NCBI GenBank assembly: GCA_021234535.1 | Contig: CM037842.1 | Location: forward strand, 22,941,106 to 23,005,105 | Direction of reading: 5' to 3' | Length of the DNA: 64,000 nt | Source of the DNA: Stichopus chloronotus | Lineage: Eukaryota; Echinodermata; Holothuroidea; Aspidochirotida; Stichopodidae | Shown here: positions 62,666 through 64,000 of the stretch, one piece after another | Layout of the letters: each line of letters begins with the position of its first letter | Position numbering within the stretch: the first letter of the stretch is position 1 | Translations under genes and position numbers: made by a program | The notes under the pieces: generated by a model | The model's database searches: none | The model's input: the letters and a program-made list of their open reading frames with translations, nothing else | What the model was told of the DNA's origin: nothing

Positions 62666-64000
62666 CTAGAGCGTCAATGACGCAAACTTCGACTAAAGAC
62701 GGCATACAAGTTAATTGTAACACTAGATTAAAAGTTGAAAGGGCACTGTCCATAATGGTATAGGAGTTGTGAATGGGGTTGCTGGTGAGTTACTATTCTT
62801 CTGTTTGCTGGTCATTTTGCTGTTTTTCATTTTTCATCATTATCTGGTTTTTCTCATTAAAATGTTTAATTTTCTTAGGTTCCAAGGAGGGGGATGCCTG
62901 TTGTGGGGGCCGCCAAATGCAGTTTGGAACTGGTAAACAAGCAGCTTGTTCTTAACGCTATTTTGGCAAATTAGAATCTTGCAATTGTTGTTTTGTTCTC
63001 ATATTTCTTTTTGTTCTTGGTGAACATGATTACTTCGTATAAGCAGGGCGTTATGGCAAATTAAGGATTGTAACACCGAAACTGACACTACATTATCGTA
63101 AAGAGCCATTGATGATTGACCACATCTTCGACGATACCATTAAATTACAGGTTACTATCAAATAAAAGTCATAAGCATTTACTATTTAATGTAGATGATT
63201 CTCCATTCAAATCCAAATGGTGTGCAGGATACACCTTTAATATTCAATTCATTTAATTTTTCAACTTATCTACCTATCAGTGGTATCATCTTGATGCAGC
63301 CTTCCATAAAGAAGGCCATGCCAACAATAATACATATTCCCCAAAGCAATATGGTTCACCTTTGGTTAAGCTATACCATAAAAAAGTAGGGGGTTACACT
63401 CCATGTTTCCCAACAGTTTCTTAAAATTAGGTGATTTTCTGAAGGCAGTCATCATCAAGACATGATACAAGATCACAGCACGAATAAAGAATAATGGCAA
63501 TATCTGAAAGTTTTAATTTGAAACATTTCGAAGCCATACTTTTTTATTCTTGTGAGAGTACAAAATACCCCCTTCAAGTTTAGCAGTCAACAACAGCTTT
63601 TTGCATATTCATATTTGCTATTAGTTTATACCAAATGGTGATAAAGGGTGTATCATATATTTCATGGAAAATTGACATTAATTACAATCAACCATCACAA
63701 CCAAAATATGTAACCATGTATAATACTGGAAAAAATTAAATTAATTCATGTAAAATTTGAAGCTAACTCTTTAAACGGGCTGGTTTCGTTGTTAGCATCA
63801 ACGAAAATACTCCTTCCTCGACCATTATCCTTAATGGTTTCCACTGACCTAGGCATGCCAAACAAGTAGACTGCATGCTCTGCATCAAAGACACCCGGCT
63901 AGCGTATTACACGTTGACTACCGTAAGAAAAATATGGCACATGAAGCTACATCACAGCCACCAAGCAGGACAAATCCACGCTGCCATACCAAACCATGCT
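62666..64000. other. Unassigned right flank
   Basis: This AT-rich stretch follows the satellite-bearing element. Its short ORFs have no recognisable domain. The last 250 bases are somewhat less AT-rich but I could not assign them to a gene. Confidence 0.4.

Noticed and set aside
1..64000. CRISPR array, tRNA or rRNA genes
   Set aside because: No regularly spaced repeat with unique spacers, no recognisable tRNA B-box in a plausible cloverleaf, and no rRNA core sequence was seen by eye.

Overview
This is animal genomic DNA: about 64 kb of AT-rich, repeat-rich sequence that is almost entirely intron. There is no sign of bacterial gene organisation. The only host gene I can support is a minus-strand roundabout (Robo) axon-guidance receptor, seen as three short exons with matching splice sites and phases: the second half of Ig domain 1 (58340-58523), the first half of Ig2 (12535-12725) and the second half of Ig2 (4348-4441). 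The first two are joined across a 45.6 kb intron and the next two across an 8.1 kb intron. The Ig1 first-half exon should lie above 64000 and Ig3 below 1; I found neither inside the window. The protein resembles vertebrate Robo in its Ig1/Ig2 linker (KDDFR) and in the ECQPP motif of Ig2. The repeat style (DIRS retroelement, satellite-bearing elements, hAT miniature elements) and low GC suggest a marine invertebrate, possibly an echinoderm; that assignment is inference only.

The introns hold a well-preserved transposon record. At 53990-57800 is a decayed DIRS-type (tyrosine-recombinase) retrotransposon on the minus strand. It has a Gag-like region, a broken reverse transcriptase and a recombinase remnant. 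It also keeps four copies of a terminal motif in the arrangement expected of inverted terminal repeats plus an internal complementary region. At 44421-45205 and 17748-18153 are two non-autonomous hAT elements with exact 8-bp target duplications. At 47136-48870 is a 1.7 kb element with about 55-bp inverted repeats that contains the C-terminal end of a hAT transposase. Two miniature families recur: a ~195-bp fold-back family (three copies) and a ~350-bp family with TTAAAGGG-type ends (three copies and a fragment). A single 161-bp fold-back lies at 35344-35504.

Tandem arrays with a unit of about 140 bp occur at 23.9-25.1, 36.8-38.1, 38.8-39.9, 52.0-52.7 and 61.3-62.7 kb. Several have defined ends with short hairpins or palindromes, so they look like mobile carriers of satellite DNA. 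One array class, and a separate 293-bp array at 8.9-9.96 kb, carry perfect TGACCTTTGACCT sites (DR1 nuclear-receptor half-site pairs). At 686-849 a 140-bp fragment with AATAAA, a poly(A) tail and a 12-bp target duplication is inserted in a minisatellite; it is the 3' end of a reverse-transcribed RNA. A CpG-richer stretch at 35.5-36.25 kb is unexplained. The rest is AT-rich sequence in which I see no gene.
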